DNA of 64,000 bases from assembly GCF_028736035.1 (NCBI RefSeq), contig NZ_CP117866.1, positions 2,046,001-2,110,000 of the forward strand, in the 5' to 3' direction. This stretch comes from Streptomyces sp. T12. Lineage in GTDB: Bacteria > Actinomycetota > Actinomycetes > Streptomycetales > Streptomycetaceae. The notes beneath the pieces were generated by a model, which searched no databases, had not been told where the DNA came from, and saw only the letters and a program-made list of their open reading frames with translations. The stretch's first letter is position 1. Each line of letters begins with the position of its first letter. Below are positions 25,251 to 34,167 of this stretch, one piece after another. Made by a program: the position numbers and the translations under genes.

Positions 25251-25844
25251 TCAGGGACGCAGCGCCCGCAGCAGCAAGTCCGCCAAATGGTCCGCGACCT
25301 CCTGGGGGCTCATCGGGCCGTCCGGGCGGTACCAGGTCGACAGATGGTGGATGGACCCGAAGTGGTAGTCCACGACCAGGTCGGCGGGGGTCGCCTTCGA
25401 GAAGACGCCCGCCTTCTGGCCCTCCTCGACGAGCGCGCGGAAGCGTTCGTGGTAGCGCCGGCGCTCGGCGCGCACCTGCTTGTTCTTCTCCGGGCTCAGG
25501 TGGTGCATGGACCGCCAGAAGATCATCGCGTCGTCGAGGTTGTCGATGGTCGTCACCACGACGTCCGCCGCCGCGGCCCGCAGCCGCTGCTCCACCGGCT
25601 CGTCGGCCTGCGCGAAGGCGTCCAGGCGCTCCTGCTGGAGGCGCAGCACGCGCGCGTACACCTCGTGCAGGAGGTCGTCCTTGGAGCCGAAGTAGTGGTA
25701 CAGCGCCCCCTTGGTGACGCCGGCCGCCTCGACGATCTCCTGCACCGAGGTGCGGTCGTAGCCCTGCTCTGCGAAGAGCCGGGTGGCGGCGGCGAGCAGC
25801 CGCTGCGGGACGGGCGTACCGTCACCGTCCGTCGTCCTGGCCAC
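25251..25844 (-). CDS. TetR/AcrR regulator of the acyl-CoA module
   Basis: A 197-residue TetR-family protein. The N-terminal helix-turn-helix is FAEQGYDRTSVQEIVEAAGVTKGALYHYFGSKDDLL (split over about 24-59), with a ligand-binding C-domain of the KstR2/FadR-like type. It is the third gene of the minus-strand run SDR-ligase-TetR, 39 bp after the ligase. The operon promoter carries a 20-bp palindrome (28356) shared with the convergent phosphotransferase/ACAD operon (22852) and with an MFS gene (45011). This suggests it represses all three, with an acyl-CoA as inducer; binding and ligand are inferred. Confidence 0.88.
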   Translation of the reverse strand: MARTTDGDGTPVPQRLLAAATRLFAEQGYDRTSVQEIVEAAGVTKGALYHYFGSKDDLLHEVYARVLRLQQERLDAFAQADEPVEQRLRAAAADVVVTTIDNLDDAMIFWRSMHHLSPEKNKQVRAERRRYHERFRALVEEGQKAGVFSKATPADLVVDYHFGSIHHLSTWYRPDGPMSPQEVADHLADLLLRALRP

Positions 25845-25883
25845 TGTGCCGCCACCTGCCTTTCCGAGATGTCTGGCTGTTGT

Positions 25884-27551
25884 CTAGCCGTCGTTGGCGC
25901 GGGAACGAAGTTCCCGACGGAGGATCTTCCCACTTGCCGTCTTGGGCAAGTCGGGCAGGATCTCCACCTGACGGGGATATTTGTAGGCGGCCAGTCTCTC
26001 CCTGCAGTACGCGGCGAGTGCGTCGGGGTCCGTTTCCGCACCCGGACGGAGGCTGATGTACGCCTTGACGGTCTCTCCGCGGTATCCGTCGGGCACCCCG
26101 ACGACGGCCGCCTCGCGCACCGCCGGGTGGGTGTAGAGCACGTCCTCGACCTCGCGCGGCCAGACCTTGAAGCCGGACGCGTTGATCATGTCCTTCTTGC
26201 GGTCGACGACGTAGAGCCAGCCGTCGGCGTCCATGAAGCCGATGTCGCCGGTGCGCAGTTCGCCGTCCGGGAAGGTCTCGGCGGTGGCGTCGGGGCGCCG
26301 CCAGTAGCCGGGCACGACCTGCGGACCGCGTACGAGGATCTCGCCCTGCTCGCCGAACGGCACCTCCTCGCCCGCGTCGCCGACGATCCGTACGACCGTC
26401 TCGGGCCCCGGCAGGCCCACGGCGAGCGTCCCGGAGACCGGGTCGACGGGGGCCTCCCGGCCGGGCGGGACGGAGGCACAGGGGGCGGTGCACTCGGTGA
26501 GGCCGTAGCCGTTGCGGATGTACGGCCCCAGGCCGGCCCGGAACTTCTCCACCAGGGCGGGCGGCAGCGGGGCGCCGCCGGAGGAGATCATCCGGAAGGA
26601 GGCGAAGTGGTCGCGGGTGACCGCCGGGTGGGCGGCCAGCGCCATGAACGCGGTCGACGGGCCGACGGTGTAGTGGGGCGCGTGCTCGGCGAACGCGTCG
26701 AGCACGACACCCGCCTCGAAGCGGTAGGCCAGCACGAGCGTGCCCGCGCTGTCGAGACAGGCGCCGAGCTGGCAGACCATCCCGGTGATGTGGAACAGGG
26801 GCGCCATCGCGAAGTAGACGGGCGCCTCGGGCAGCTCCAGTCCGGTCCGCTGCCGCTCGGCGTTGTACATGATGTTGCCGTGCGTGTTGGTGGCGCCCTT
26901 GGGGGTGCCGCTGGTGCCCGAGGTGTAGCTGATCAGCGCGATGTCGGACGGGCCGAGGTCACGGCCCTGCGGCGCCTTGTGCCCGGCGCGTGCGACGACC
27001 GCCAGGTCCTCGGCGTCGTCGGCCTGCGGCAGCCGCTCGAAGGACAGCACGCGCGCGTCGTTGCGAGTCTGGAAATCCAACTCACAGCCGGTGAGTGCGA
27101 TCCTCACCGGCGACCCGGCCGCCGTCTCACGCAGGTACGACTCCCAGGCCCGGTCGGAACAGATCAGTGCGGCCACCTCACCGTCCCGCAGGACGTGACC
27201 GACCTCCCCCGACTTGTACATCGGGTTGACGGGCACGACGATCGCGCCCGCCTTCCAGGCGCCCAGCAGCGCGAGCACGAAGTGCGGGGAGTTCTGCAGC
27301 AGGATCGCCACCCGGTCGCCGCGCTCCAGGCCGCGGGCGGCGAGGTGTCCGGCGACGGAGTCGCTGAGCTCGTCGACCTCGCGGTAGGTCAGGCGGCCGT
27401 CGAAGTAGGCGAGGAAAGTGCGCTCCGGGGTCTCGGCGACCACCCGGCGCAGGGCGTGCACGAGGGTGTCGGCCGGGTCGATCGGGGCGCGCTGGGCGTC
27501 GCTGAGCAGGGCCAGCCAGGGCTTGGCCGCGTAGGCGGAGGCGTCGGTCAC
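25884..27551 (-). CDS. Acyl-CoA synthetase (AMP-forming)
   Basis: A 555-residue ANL-superfamily ligase that activates a carboxylic acid to its CoA thioester. Motifs: SYTSGTSGTPKGATNTH (P-loop, about 191-207), NGYGLTE (about 327-333), TGDIGFMDADGWLYVVDRKKDMI (split, about 414-436) and the C-terminal catalytic lysine in PKTASGKILRRELR. GTG at 27551 follows GGAGG and overlaps the SDR stop (GTGA), so translation is coupled. With the SDR, the facing ACAD and the kinase-like protein it forms a complete activation and oxidation set for an unusual, probably hydroxylated or branched, acyl substrate. Confidence 0.93.
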   Translation of the reverse strand: MTDASAYAAKPWLALLSDAQRAPIDPADTLVHALRRVVAETPERTFLAYFDGRLTYREVDELSDSVAGHLAARGLERGDRVAILLQNSPHFVLALLGAWKAGAIVVPVNPMYKSGEVGHVLRDGEVAALICSDRAWESYLRETAAGSPVRIALTGCELDFQTRNDARVLSFERLPQADDAEDLAVVARAGHKAPQGRDLGPSDIALISYTSGTSGTPKGATNTHGNIMYNAERQRTGLELPEAPVYFAMAPLFHITGMVCQLGACLDSAGTLVLAYRFEAGVVLDAFAEHAPHYTVGPSTAFMALAAHPAVTRDHFASFRMISSGGAPLPPALVEKFRAGLGPYIRNGYGLTECTAPCASVPPGREAPVDPVSGTLAVGLPGPETVVRIVGDAGEEVPFGEQGEILVRGPQVVPGYWRRPDATAETFPDGELRTGDIGFMDADGWLYVVDRKKDMINASGFKVWPREVEDVLYTHPAVREAAVVGVPDGYRGETVKAYISLRPGAETDPDALAAYCRERLAAYKYPRQVEILPDLPKTASGKILRRELRSRANDG

Positions 27552-28321
27552 CGGTTCGCCTCCCACTTCTGCTGGAGGTGGTTCATGCTGGTCAGCCAGC
27601 GGTCCGGTTCGGTGGCCCGCGCCTGGTAGAACCCGGCGACCTCGGGGTGCGGCAGGATCAGGAAACGGTCCTCCTCCATGCCCTTGAACAGGGCGTCCGC
27701 GACGTCGTCCGGCTCGATGGCCGTCGGGTGGAGCACCAGGTCGCCCGCGCTGCCGGTGGCGGCGAGCATGTCGGTGCGCACGCCCTGCGGGCAGATGGCG
27801 TGGACCTTGATCCCACGGTGGCGGTACGTCAGCGACAGATACTCGGCGAAGGCATAGGCGCCGTGCTTGGTGACGGCGTAGGGCGCGGCGCCGATCATGG
27901 TGAGCAGCCCGGCGGCGGAGACGGTGGACACGAAGCGCCCGCTGCCCCGCTCCAGCCACTCGGGGAGCAGCTCATGGGCCGCACGGACGTGGGCCATGAC
28001 GTTGACGTCCCAGGACAGCTCCCACGACTTCGCATCGGCGAGGTCGGCCACGTCCGGCCCACCGAAGGCGACGCCGGCGTTGGCGCAGTAGACGTCGACC
28101 GCGCCGCCGAGCGCGTCCCGGGCATCGGCGACGATGGCGGAGGCATCACCGGGAACCGCGATGCCGCCGATCTCATCGGCGACCGCTTCGGCCTTCCCGG
28201 CATCCAGGTCATTGACAACGACCCGGGCTCCTTCGGCAGCGAACCGACGGGCCAGCGCGGCCCCGATACCGCCCCCCGCTCCGGTGACGACCACTCGGGC
28301 GTCCTGCACGGCTTCCACCAT
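27548..28321 (-). CDS. SDR-family dehydrogenase
   Basis: A 257-residue short-chain dehydrogenase with TGAGGGIGAALA (NAD-binding, about 12-23), ANAG (about 83-86), catalytic Ser in VSTVSAAG and YAVTK (about 151-155). ATG at 28321 follows AAGGAGA. It is the first gene of the SDR-ligase-TetR operon and is overlapped by the ligase start. It probably oxidises a 3-hydroxyacyl or other secondary alcohol in the same acyl-CoA pathway. The operator at 28356-28375 overlaps its promoter region. Confidence 0.9.
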   Translation of the reverse strand: MVEAVQDARVVVTGAGGGIGAALARRFAAEGARVVVNDLDAGKAEAVADEIGGIAVPGDASAIVADARDALGGAVDVYCANAGVAFGGPDVADLADAKSWELSWDVNVMAHVRAAHELLPEWLERGSGRFVSTVSAAGLLTMIGAAPYAVTKHGAYAFAEYLSLTYRHRGIKVHAICPQGVRTDMLAATGSAGDLVLHPTAIEPDDVADALFKGMEEDRFLILPHPEVAGFYQARATEPDRWLTSMNHLQQKWEANR

Positions 28322-28355
28322 CGGTCTCCTTCGGCTGCGGCTCTCCTGCGGCGAC

Positions 28356-28375
28356 CAGACTAACCGGTCGGTATG
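28356..28375. promoter_or_regulatory. 20-bp TetR-type operator, site 2
   Basis: CAGACTAACCGGTCGGTATG, 35 bp upstream of the SDR start, matches the consensus CAkACYrACYGGwCGGYATG shared with 22852 and 45011. It has an intact right half (GGTCGGTATG) and a degenerate left half. Confidence 0.6.
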
Positions 28376-28440
28376 TAACAAGAAAGGGGTACTGCCACGC
28401 CCTCTCCCCACAACCTGCGGGAGCGCATACCTTGCACCTC

Positions 28441-29673
28441 ATGCGCCTATCCAGACGAGCCCTACTCGCAGCGACAACGGCGGCAATCTCCCTCCCCACG
28501 GCCACACCGGCCCACTCGGCCGACCGCCGCAGGCAAACCGGCTTCGAGCGCCTCGTCGCCGGAGGCTACGCCGTCCTCGACGACCAGCGCGTCGGTATCG
28601 TGACGAACCCCACCGGCGTAACCCGCGACGTACGTCACATCGTCGACGTCATGCACGCCGACGACCGGGTGAACCTAGCGGCCGTCTTCGGCCCCGAACA
28701 CGGCTTCCGCGGCACCGCCCAGGCCGGCGGCTCCGAGGGCCGCTACGACGACCCGGCAACCGGCCTCCCGGTCTACGACACGTACCTGAAGAGCGGCCGC
28801 CCCCTCGCCGACATCTTCACCGCGTCCGGCGTGGACACGATCGTCTTCGACATCCAGGACGTGGGCGCCCGCTTCTACACGTACATCTGGACGCTCTACG
28901 ACTGCATGGAGGCGGCCCAACTCGCGGGCAAACGCTTCGTCGTACTCGACCGCCCGAACCCCGTGACCGGTCGCTCGGCCCAAGGCCCCGTCCTCCACGA
29001 GGAGTTCGCCACCTTCGTCGGCCGCCGGCCCATCTCCCAGGCGCACGGCATGACGGTCGCCGAGCTGGCGCGCCTGTTCAACGGGGAGTTCCTCACCACC
29101 CCGGTCCCCCTGGAGACCGTACGGATGACGGGCTGGAAACGGTCCGAGTTCTACGACGCCTGGGGCCTGCCGTGGGTGCCGCCGAGCCCGAACATGCCGA
29201 CCCCGGACACCGCGCTGGTGTACTCGGGGACCTGCCTCTTCGAAGGCACGAACCTGTCGGAGGGGCGCGGCACCACCCGCCCGTTCGAACTGCTGGGCGC
29301 GGAAGGCATCGACGGACGCTGGGCGGCCTCCGTGAGCGAACTCGACCTGCCCGGCGTGCACTTCAGGGAGGCCTACTTCGCGCCCACGTTCTCGAAGTTC
29401 CAGGGCAAGACCATCGGCGGCGTACAGATCCATGTGCACGACCGGGCCGCGTACGACCCCGTCCGCACCGGGATCGCCCTGCTCGTGACCGCCAAGAAGG
29501 CCTGGAGCGGCTTCGGCTGGCGCCCCGACAACTGGATCGACAAGCTCACCGGCTCCGCCCAGGTGCGCACGATGATCGACGCGGGCGCGAGCGCCGACGA
29601 GGTGGTGGCGGGCTGGCAGCAGGAGCTGGCGGCGTTCCGGCGGGTCCGCAGGGAGTACCTGCTGTACAAATGA
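28441..29673 (+). CDS. NamZ-type exo-beta-N-acetylmuramidase (DUF1343, GH171)
   Basis: A 410-residue exported protein of the DUF1343 family, whose characterised member NamZ cleaves N-acetylmuramic acid from the non-reducing end of peptidoglycan fragments. A Tat-like signal (SRRALLAATTAAISLP, about 4-19) ends near AHSA. Family motifs include VGIVTNPTGV, FGPEHGFRG (about 81-89), FDIQDVGARFYTYIWT (about 136-151), DRPNP, and FEGTNLSEGRGTTRPFE (about 262-278). ATG at 28441 starts the Tat signal. No amidase, NagZ or MurNAc transporter lies nearby, so it appears to act alone in wall turnover or scavenging. Confidence 0.9.
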   Translation: MRLSRRALLAATTAAISLPTATPAHSADRRRQTGFERLVAGGYAVLDDQRVGIVTNPTGVTRDVRHIVDVMHADDRVNLAAVFGPEHGFRGTAQAGGSEGRYDDPATGLPVYDTYLKSGRPLADIFTASGVDTIVFDIQDVGARFYTYIWTLYDCMEAAQLAGKRFVVLDRPNPVTGRSAQGPVLHEEFATFVGRRPISQAHGMTVAELARLFNGEFLTTPVPLETVRMTGWKRSEFYDAWGLPWVPPSPNMPTPDTALVYSGTCLFEGTNLSEGRGTTRPFELLGAEGIDGRWAASVSELDLPGVHFREAYFAPTFSKFQGKTIGGVQIHVHDRAAYDPVRTGIALLVTAKKAWSGFGWRPDNWIDKLTGSAQVRTMIDAGASADEVVAGWQQELAAFRRVRREYLLYK

Positions 29674-29779
29674 GCGCCCCCATTGTGTGCCCCGGATGAG
29701 TGACGACGTATGGCCATTTGCGCCCGGTAGCAGGACGATGCGCCCGTATCGCACCACTACGGGGGACAGGGGGCCTGTG

Positions 29780-31108
29780 ATGGCGAATCCGGCAGTGAGC
29801 GTGACTCCCTACTGGGAGCTGACCTTCGACGCGGACGGGGACCCGGACGCCGGCAAGCGGGACCGGGTGCTGGCCGGGGTGGCGCAGCACCACGTCCGTG
29901 ATCTGATCGTCTTCGCGCACGGCTGGAACACCGACCGCTCGGGGGCGACCCGGCTCTACGACCGCTTCTTCGCGCCGATCCCGCAGCTCGCTCCGGCGGC
30001 GAAGATCGGGTACGTGGGCGTGGTCTGGCCGTCGATGCGGTTCTCGGACGAGCCGATCCCGGACTTTCCGCGGGCCGTGGCGGCCGAGATGCCCCGCCGC
30101 CCGGCGCTCGACAAGGACACGCGGCACGCGCTGCTGGAGACGTTCCCGGGGCGGGCGACGGTGATCGACCAGATCGCGCGGATGCTGGACCAGCAGCCGC
30201 GCGAGGAAGCCGAGTTGGAGGAGTTCGGGCGGCTGGTGCGGATGCTGGTGGACATCGTGCCGCCGGGGCCGCAGGCGCTGTTCGCGGCGGACACCCTGGC
30301 GGAGGGGGTGCCGCAGAGCTCGCCGGACATGTTCTCGGCGTCCACGGCTGCCGTGTGCGAGGAGTTCGCGCAGGCGCTGACGCATCTCGAAGCGCCGAAC
30401 GGAACGCCGGACGGTGCGGCCACCTTCTCGTTGCCGAACCCCTGGGAGGGTGCGCACGAACTGCTGCGGCAGGCGACGTACTACGCCATGAAGCGGCGCG
30501 CGGGGACGGTCGGTGAGCGTGGGCTCGGCCGGGTGGTCGGGCAGCTGGCCGCGCGCTCGCCCGAGGTGCGGGTGCATCTGGTCGGGCACAGCTTCGGCGC
30601 GCGGCTGGTGTCGTTCGCTCTGCGAGGGCTGCCGAAGGGCGTGCGCACGGTGAAGTCCGTGACACTGCTCCAAGGCGCCTTCTCGCACTACGCGTTCGCG
30701 TCCCGGCTGCCGCACGACGCGCGGGCGGGCGGGGTGCTGGAGGGCCAGCACAACCGTATCGACGGACCGCTGGTGTGCTGCTACTCGCGGCACGACGCGG
30801 CCCTGTCCACGATGTATCCGCTGGCCTCCCGCATGGCGCGGGACGCGCGAGGCATCGCGGCTGTGGACATCGGCCGGATGCTGGGTGCCAAGTGGGGTGC
30901 GATGGGGCACGACGGGGTGCAGGCGGTGCCGGGGACACGGTCGCTCAGGCTGCCCGACGTGCTGAGGGCAGAGCTGCCCGCTTCGGGGTGCGTGAACATC
31001 GACGCGGCGGCGGTCGTCCAACGTGGCGGACCGCCGGCGGGAGCGCACAGCGACATCGTGCACCGGGAGTTGGCGCAAGTGGTGCTGGCGGCGGGCCGCA
31101 TCCGCTGA
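29780..31108 (+). CDS. Predicted serine alpha/beta hydrolase
   Basis: A 442-residue protein with VRDLIVFAHGWNTDRSGATRLYD near residue 40 (oxyanion-type HGW) and the nucleophile elbow HLVGHSFGARLVSFALRGL (G-x-S-x-G, about 268-272), typical of lipase/esterase-like hydrolases. A middle insertion of about 150 residues separates the two. No signal peptide is visible. ATG at 29780 overlaps a GTG at 29777. The neighbouring NamZ and acylase genes do not reveal its substrate. It converges on the penicillin-acylase gene. Confidence 0.75.
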   Translation: MANPAVSVTPYWELTFDADGDPDAGKRDRVLAGVAQHHVRDLIVFAHGWNTDRSGATRLYDRFFAPIPQLAPAAKIGYVGVVWPSMRFSDEPIPDFPRAVAAEMPRRPALDKDTRHALLETFPGRATVIDQIARMLDQQPREEAELEEFGRLVRMLVDIVPPGPQALFAADTLAEGVPQSSPDMFSASTAAVCEEFAQALTHLEAPNGTPDGAATFSLPNPWEGAHELLRQATYYAMKRRAGTVGERGLGRVVGQLAARSPEVRVHLVGHSFGARLVSFALRGLPKGVRTVKSVTLLQGAFSHYAFASRLPHDARAGGVLEGQHNRIDGPLVCCYSRHDAALSTMYPLASRMARDARGIAAVDIGRMLGAKWGAMGHDGVQAVPGTRSLRLPDVLRAELPASGCVNIDAAAVVQRGGPPAGAHSDIVHRELAQVVLAAGRIR

Positions 31109-31134
31109 CCCGCCGCCGCTCATACGTCACCTCA

Positions 31135-31154
31135 CACGTCACCGATGTGACGTG
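31135..31154. terminator. Hairpin between convergent genes
   Basis: CACGTCAC (31135-31142) pairs perfectly with GTGACGTG (31147-31154) around CGAT. The stem includes the stop codon of the acylase gene. A further ACGTCAC lies at 31124-31130. Confidence 0.6.
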
Positions 31155-33937
31155 AACTCCACCACCTGCTGATAGGTCGGCCGGTTCTGCCAGCTGATCT
31201 TGGAGTGCTTGATGCCGCCCAGTGTCCGCTGGACGATCGAGTCGGCACACCACTGGTCGCCCGCCGAGCACTGGTCGTCGCCGGGGTAGACCTGGGCCGC
31301 GGTCTTGCCGGCGGCCTCCTTCAGGGTGCTGATCAGGATGTCCCGGCAGGCGCTGAGGCTGCCGCCGCCGCAGTACTTCCGGTCGAGCGGACCCTGCACC
31401 GACTCACCCAGCACGGCCCGGATGTCCTTGTCGACGTAGCTCCACCAGCCGTACTGGAAGGAGCTTCCGGCGTGCGAGCCGGTCGGGCCGTGTGCGGCGG
31501 ACGGGGACTCGTCGATGGGCAGGTTGTTCGTCATCGCGCCGTACAGCTCGCTCCCGAGGCCCGGTTCGAACTCGGCCTTGACCAGCAGCGGCCACCACGC
31601 GTCCAGGATGCGGATCGCGTCGGCGTCGGCGTACGTCTTCGAGCCGGCCGACGTCTCGGTGCGCTTGGCGCCCGCCGAGATCCACGCCTGGAGCTTGCTC
31701 ACGGCCGCCGCGGCCGTGGAGTCGGTCACCGTGGAGCTGCCCACAACCTTGAGCAGGTCCGGCAGCACGTCCTCGGCCCGCAGGTCGGCCAGGCCCGCGT
31801 CAGCCATCGCCTTCACCAGCGAGGACCGGGTCACGCCGCCCGCGGCGACCAGCTTCTTCACCCGGTTCTCCAGCAGGTTGCCGCGGTGGACCGAGCCGTC
31901 GCCCCAGGGAGCGGTCGTGTAGTCCTTGGCCTGCTTGTTGTTCCAGGAGATGTAGTAGTCCTGGTCGATGGAGTTGGGGTGGGCCGACGGCGGGGTGTAC
32001 TGCGCCGTGTTCGTCGTCGGGTCCCAGCCCCGCCACTCGTACGCCGACTGCGCCCACACCGGGAACTCCGCGTCGACGCCGGTCGCCCGGACCGGGTTGT
32101 CGCCGCTGTTGTAGTAGGCGGTGTGCGCGGAGTCGGCGTAGAACCAGTTGAAGGTGTAGTTGATGTGCTGCACCGCCTTCTGGAAGTCCTCCGGGCCCTT
32201 GACGTAGTCCGGGTCGTTCAGCATCTGGAAGCCGATGATCGAGTCGGCCTCGTGCAGGTAGGACGAGCGCAGGGTGGTGTAGGCGACCTTCTTGCCGCCG
32301 ACGGTCGCGCGGTGTGTGACGGGACCGTACTTCGTGCGCCAGACCCGCATCGTGTACGAGCCCTCGGCGGTCCCGTCGGCGGTCGTCGGCTTCCAGGCGT
32401 TCTTCTGCTCGACCTTCTCCATCGCGGTGCAGGTGCCGCGGTACAGGTAGTGGTAGTCGTCCTGGCACAGCTCGACTGCGTAGGTGTCGATGATGTCCTG
32501 GCCGGAGGTCGTGGCACTCCACGAGTAGTCCTGGCCGCGTCCGAGCTCGACGTACATGCTCAGGCCGGCGAAGGAGGCGCCGCGGGCGCTGATGCCGGGG
32601 CCCTGGATCTCCTGGAGCAGGAGCAGCTGGGGTGCGAAGTAGCCGGTCTGCGGGCCGAAGACGGCGACCGGGTGGCCGCTCGCGGTGTGTTCGCCGCTCA
32701 CCACGAGGGCGTTGGACATGCCGCGCTTGGCCGAGGTCATGGCGGTCTCGGCCGCTGTGGTGGAGGCGGTGGTCGCGGCGGAGCCGGCCGCGCTGCCCGT
32801 ACGGTCGTAGACCAGCTGTTCCTCGGTCACCGAGTCGGCGTCGGGCAGGGCCTCGCCCTGCGGGTCGGCGGGCTTGGTGGCGTACGGGAAGCTCTTGTCG
32901 TGGACGGTGACGACCGCTTCCGGGTCGTTGCGCTCGCGGAACGACTCCCACAGCTTCGTGCCCTCGGCCACGCCGTACTTCTCCTGGGCGGCCAGCAGGG
33001 ACACGGCGTTGTTGACCTCGCCGCCGCCTCCGGAGCCGAACAGGGCGCCGATCACGGACGCCAGGGCGACCAGGTCGGTGGGCTTGAAGTGCTCGATCGT
33101 GCCGGCGTTGGTGACCGAGTCCTTGTGACCGGTCAGGACGTACTCGCCGGGGAAGTAGCGGCCGCTGTCGGAGGCGTCGATGTAGGAGTTGATGCCGGCG
33201 ACGTAGGCGTTGACGTCGGCGAGGGCCTGCTCGCCCCGGGCGCCGGCCGCGGCGACGGCGTTGTCGATCTGTGCCTGCAGATCTGCCTCGGTGTACGGCG
33301 CGTGGCGGTAGAACTCCTGCTCAAGGCCCTGGTTGGACGCCGCGCCGCCGGCGAACGAGGTCAACTGACCGCGTCCGACGTGCCGGAAGACGTCCATCAG
33401 CCACAGCCGGTCCTGGGCGGCCGCATAGCCGGCACCGAACTCCGTGCCGTATCTGGTGGTACCGGTGATGTGCGGCACACCCGTCTTCTTGTCACGGACG
33501 ATCGTCACGTCACTGCGCCCGGCGGGACTCACGGTGGAGGCCACTTGATCGGACGGGACGCCGAACGAGGCGTCGTTGAAGAAGTTGTTGATCGTCGCGT
33601 TGGTCAGACCGGAGTAGCCCTTGGCCAGGTTGGCGTAGGGGCCCAGCTGGTCCGCGGCGTGTTCGGGCTGGGTGCCGAAGGCCTGGTTGAGCAGGATCTG
33701 GGCGAGGGTGGCGTTGCCGTTCTGGCCGGGTGGCAGGATGTCGGAGCACTGGTTCCCGCAGTAGTCGTTCGCGGCCGTGGCCTCGGCCGCCGCGGCATCG
33801 GGCGCGGTCGCGGCTTGGGAAAGTGGCGACAAAAGACCGGCAATCAGGGCGCATATGGATGCCGTCTTCAGGAACCCGGGGAACCTGCCGGGAGTTCTCA
33901 GTCTGTCGAGGGCGTTGCGTGGGGTACGCCGTGGCAT
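31139..33937 (-). CDS. Penicillin acylase-family Ntn-hydrolase, secreted
   Basis: A 932-residue precursor of the S45 penicillin amidase family, which cleaves itself and uses the new N-terminal serine as nucleophile. Signal-like helix at about 23-50. The likely autocleavage site is G406-M407|S408 in AKRGMSNALVVSG, preceded by an Ala/Thr/Ser-rich linker (about 380-402), giving a large alpha chain and a beta chain of about 525 residues. Conserved blocks: VTIVRDKKTGVPHITG, AQDRLWLMD, HPVAVFGPQTGYFAP. ATG at 33937 follows AGGAG. Substrates in this family include penicillins, cyclic lipopeptides and N-acyl-homoserine lactones; here it is unknown. Confidence 0.93.
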   Translation of the reverse strand: MPRRTPRNALDRLRTPGRFPGFLKTASICALIAGLLSPLSQAATAPDAAAAEATAANDYCGNQCSDILPPGQNGNATLAQILLNQAFGTQPEHAADQLGPYANLAKGYSGLTNATINNFFNDASFGVPSDQVASTVSPAGRSDVTIVRDKKTGVPHITGTTRYGTEFGAGYAAAQDRLWLMDVFRHVGRGQLTSFAGGAASNQGLEQEFYRHAPYTEADLQAQIDNAVAAAGARGEQALADVNAYVAGINSYIDASDSGRYFPGEYVLTGHKDSVTNAGTIEHFKPTDLVALASVIGALFGSGGGGEVNNAVSLLAAQEKYGVAEGTKLWESFRERNDPEAVVTVHDKSFPYATKPADPQGEALPDADSVTEEQLVYDRTGSAAGSAATTASTTAAETAMTSAKRGMSNALVVSGEHTASGHPVAVFGPQTGYFAPQLLLLQEIQGPGISARGASFAGLSMYVELGRGQDYSWSATTSGQDIIDTYAVELCQDDYHYLYRGTCTAMEKVEQKNAWKPTTADGTAEGSYTMRVWRTKYGPVTHRATVGGKKVAYTTLRSSYLHEADSIIGFQMLNDPDYVKGPEDFQKAVQHINYTFNWFYADSAHTAYYNSGDNPVRATGVDAEFPVWAQSAYEWRGWDPTTNTAQYTPPSAHPNSIDQDYYISWNNKQAKDYTTAPWGDGSVHRGNLLENRVKKLVAAGGVTRSSLVKAMADAGLADLRAEDVLPDLLKVVGSSTVTDSTAAAAVSKLQAWISAGAKRTETSAGSKTYADADAIRILDAWWPLLVKAEFEPGLGSELYGAMTNNLPIDESPSAAHGPTGSHAGSSFQYGWWSYVDKDIRAVLGESVQGPLDRKYCGGGSLSACRDILISTLKEAAGKTAAQVYPGDDQCSAGDQWCADSIVQRTLGGIKHSKISWQNRPTYQQVVEFTSHR

Positions 33938-34167
33938 GGCAGCTCCTACCGACGAGGGTGGGCCGGATGTTACCGGCGGTATCCCCGGGATTGAAGATGA
34001 ACATGCGTCACTTTTTGAAGTCACCAGGGCGCGCTATGGAGGTCATCGGAAATCGAATGGAGCCAAATCGCTTGTCGATACGTCTATTCGTCAACGTCGC
34101 GCGAAGTCCGTGCGACAACGCCGAAGTGACCGAAGTACAGGTGCAGATGTGACGGAGGTGCAGGGCG

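Noticed and set aside
24060..27629. 1189-codon plus-strand open frame
   Set aside because: It crosses ACAD, TetR and ligase genes in the wrong frame or strand, with low-complexity translation and no RBS.
31205..33994. 929-codon plus-strand open frame
   Set aside because: Antisense to the full penicillin-acylase gene, with Val/Gly/Arg-rich nonsense composition.
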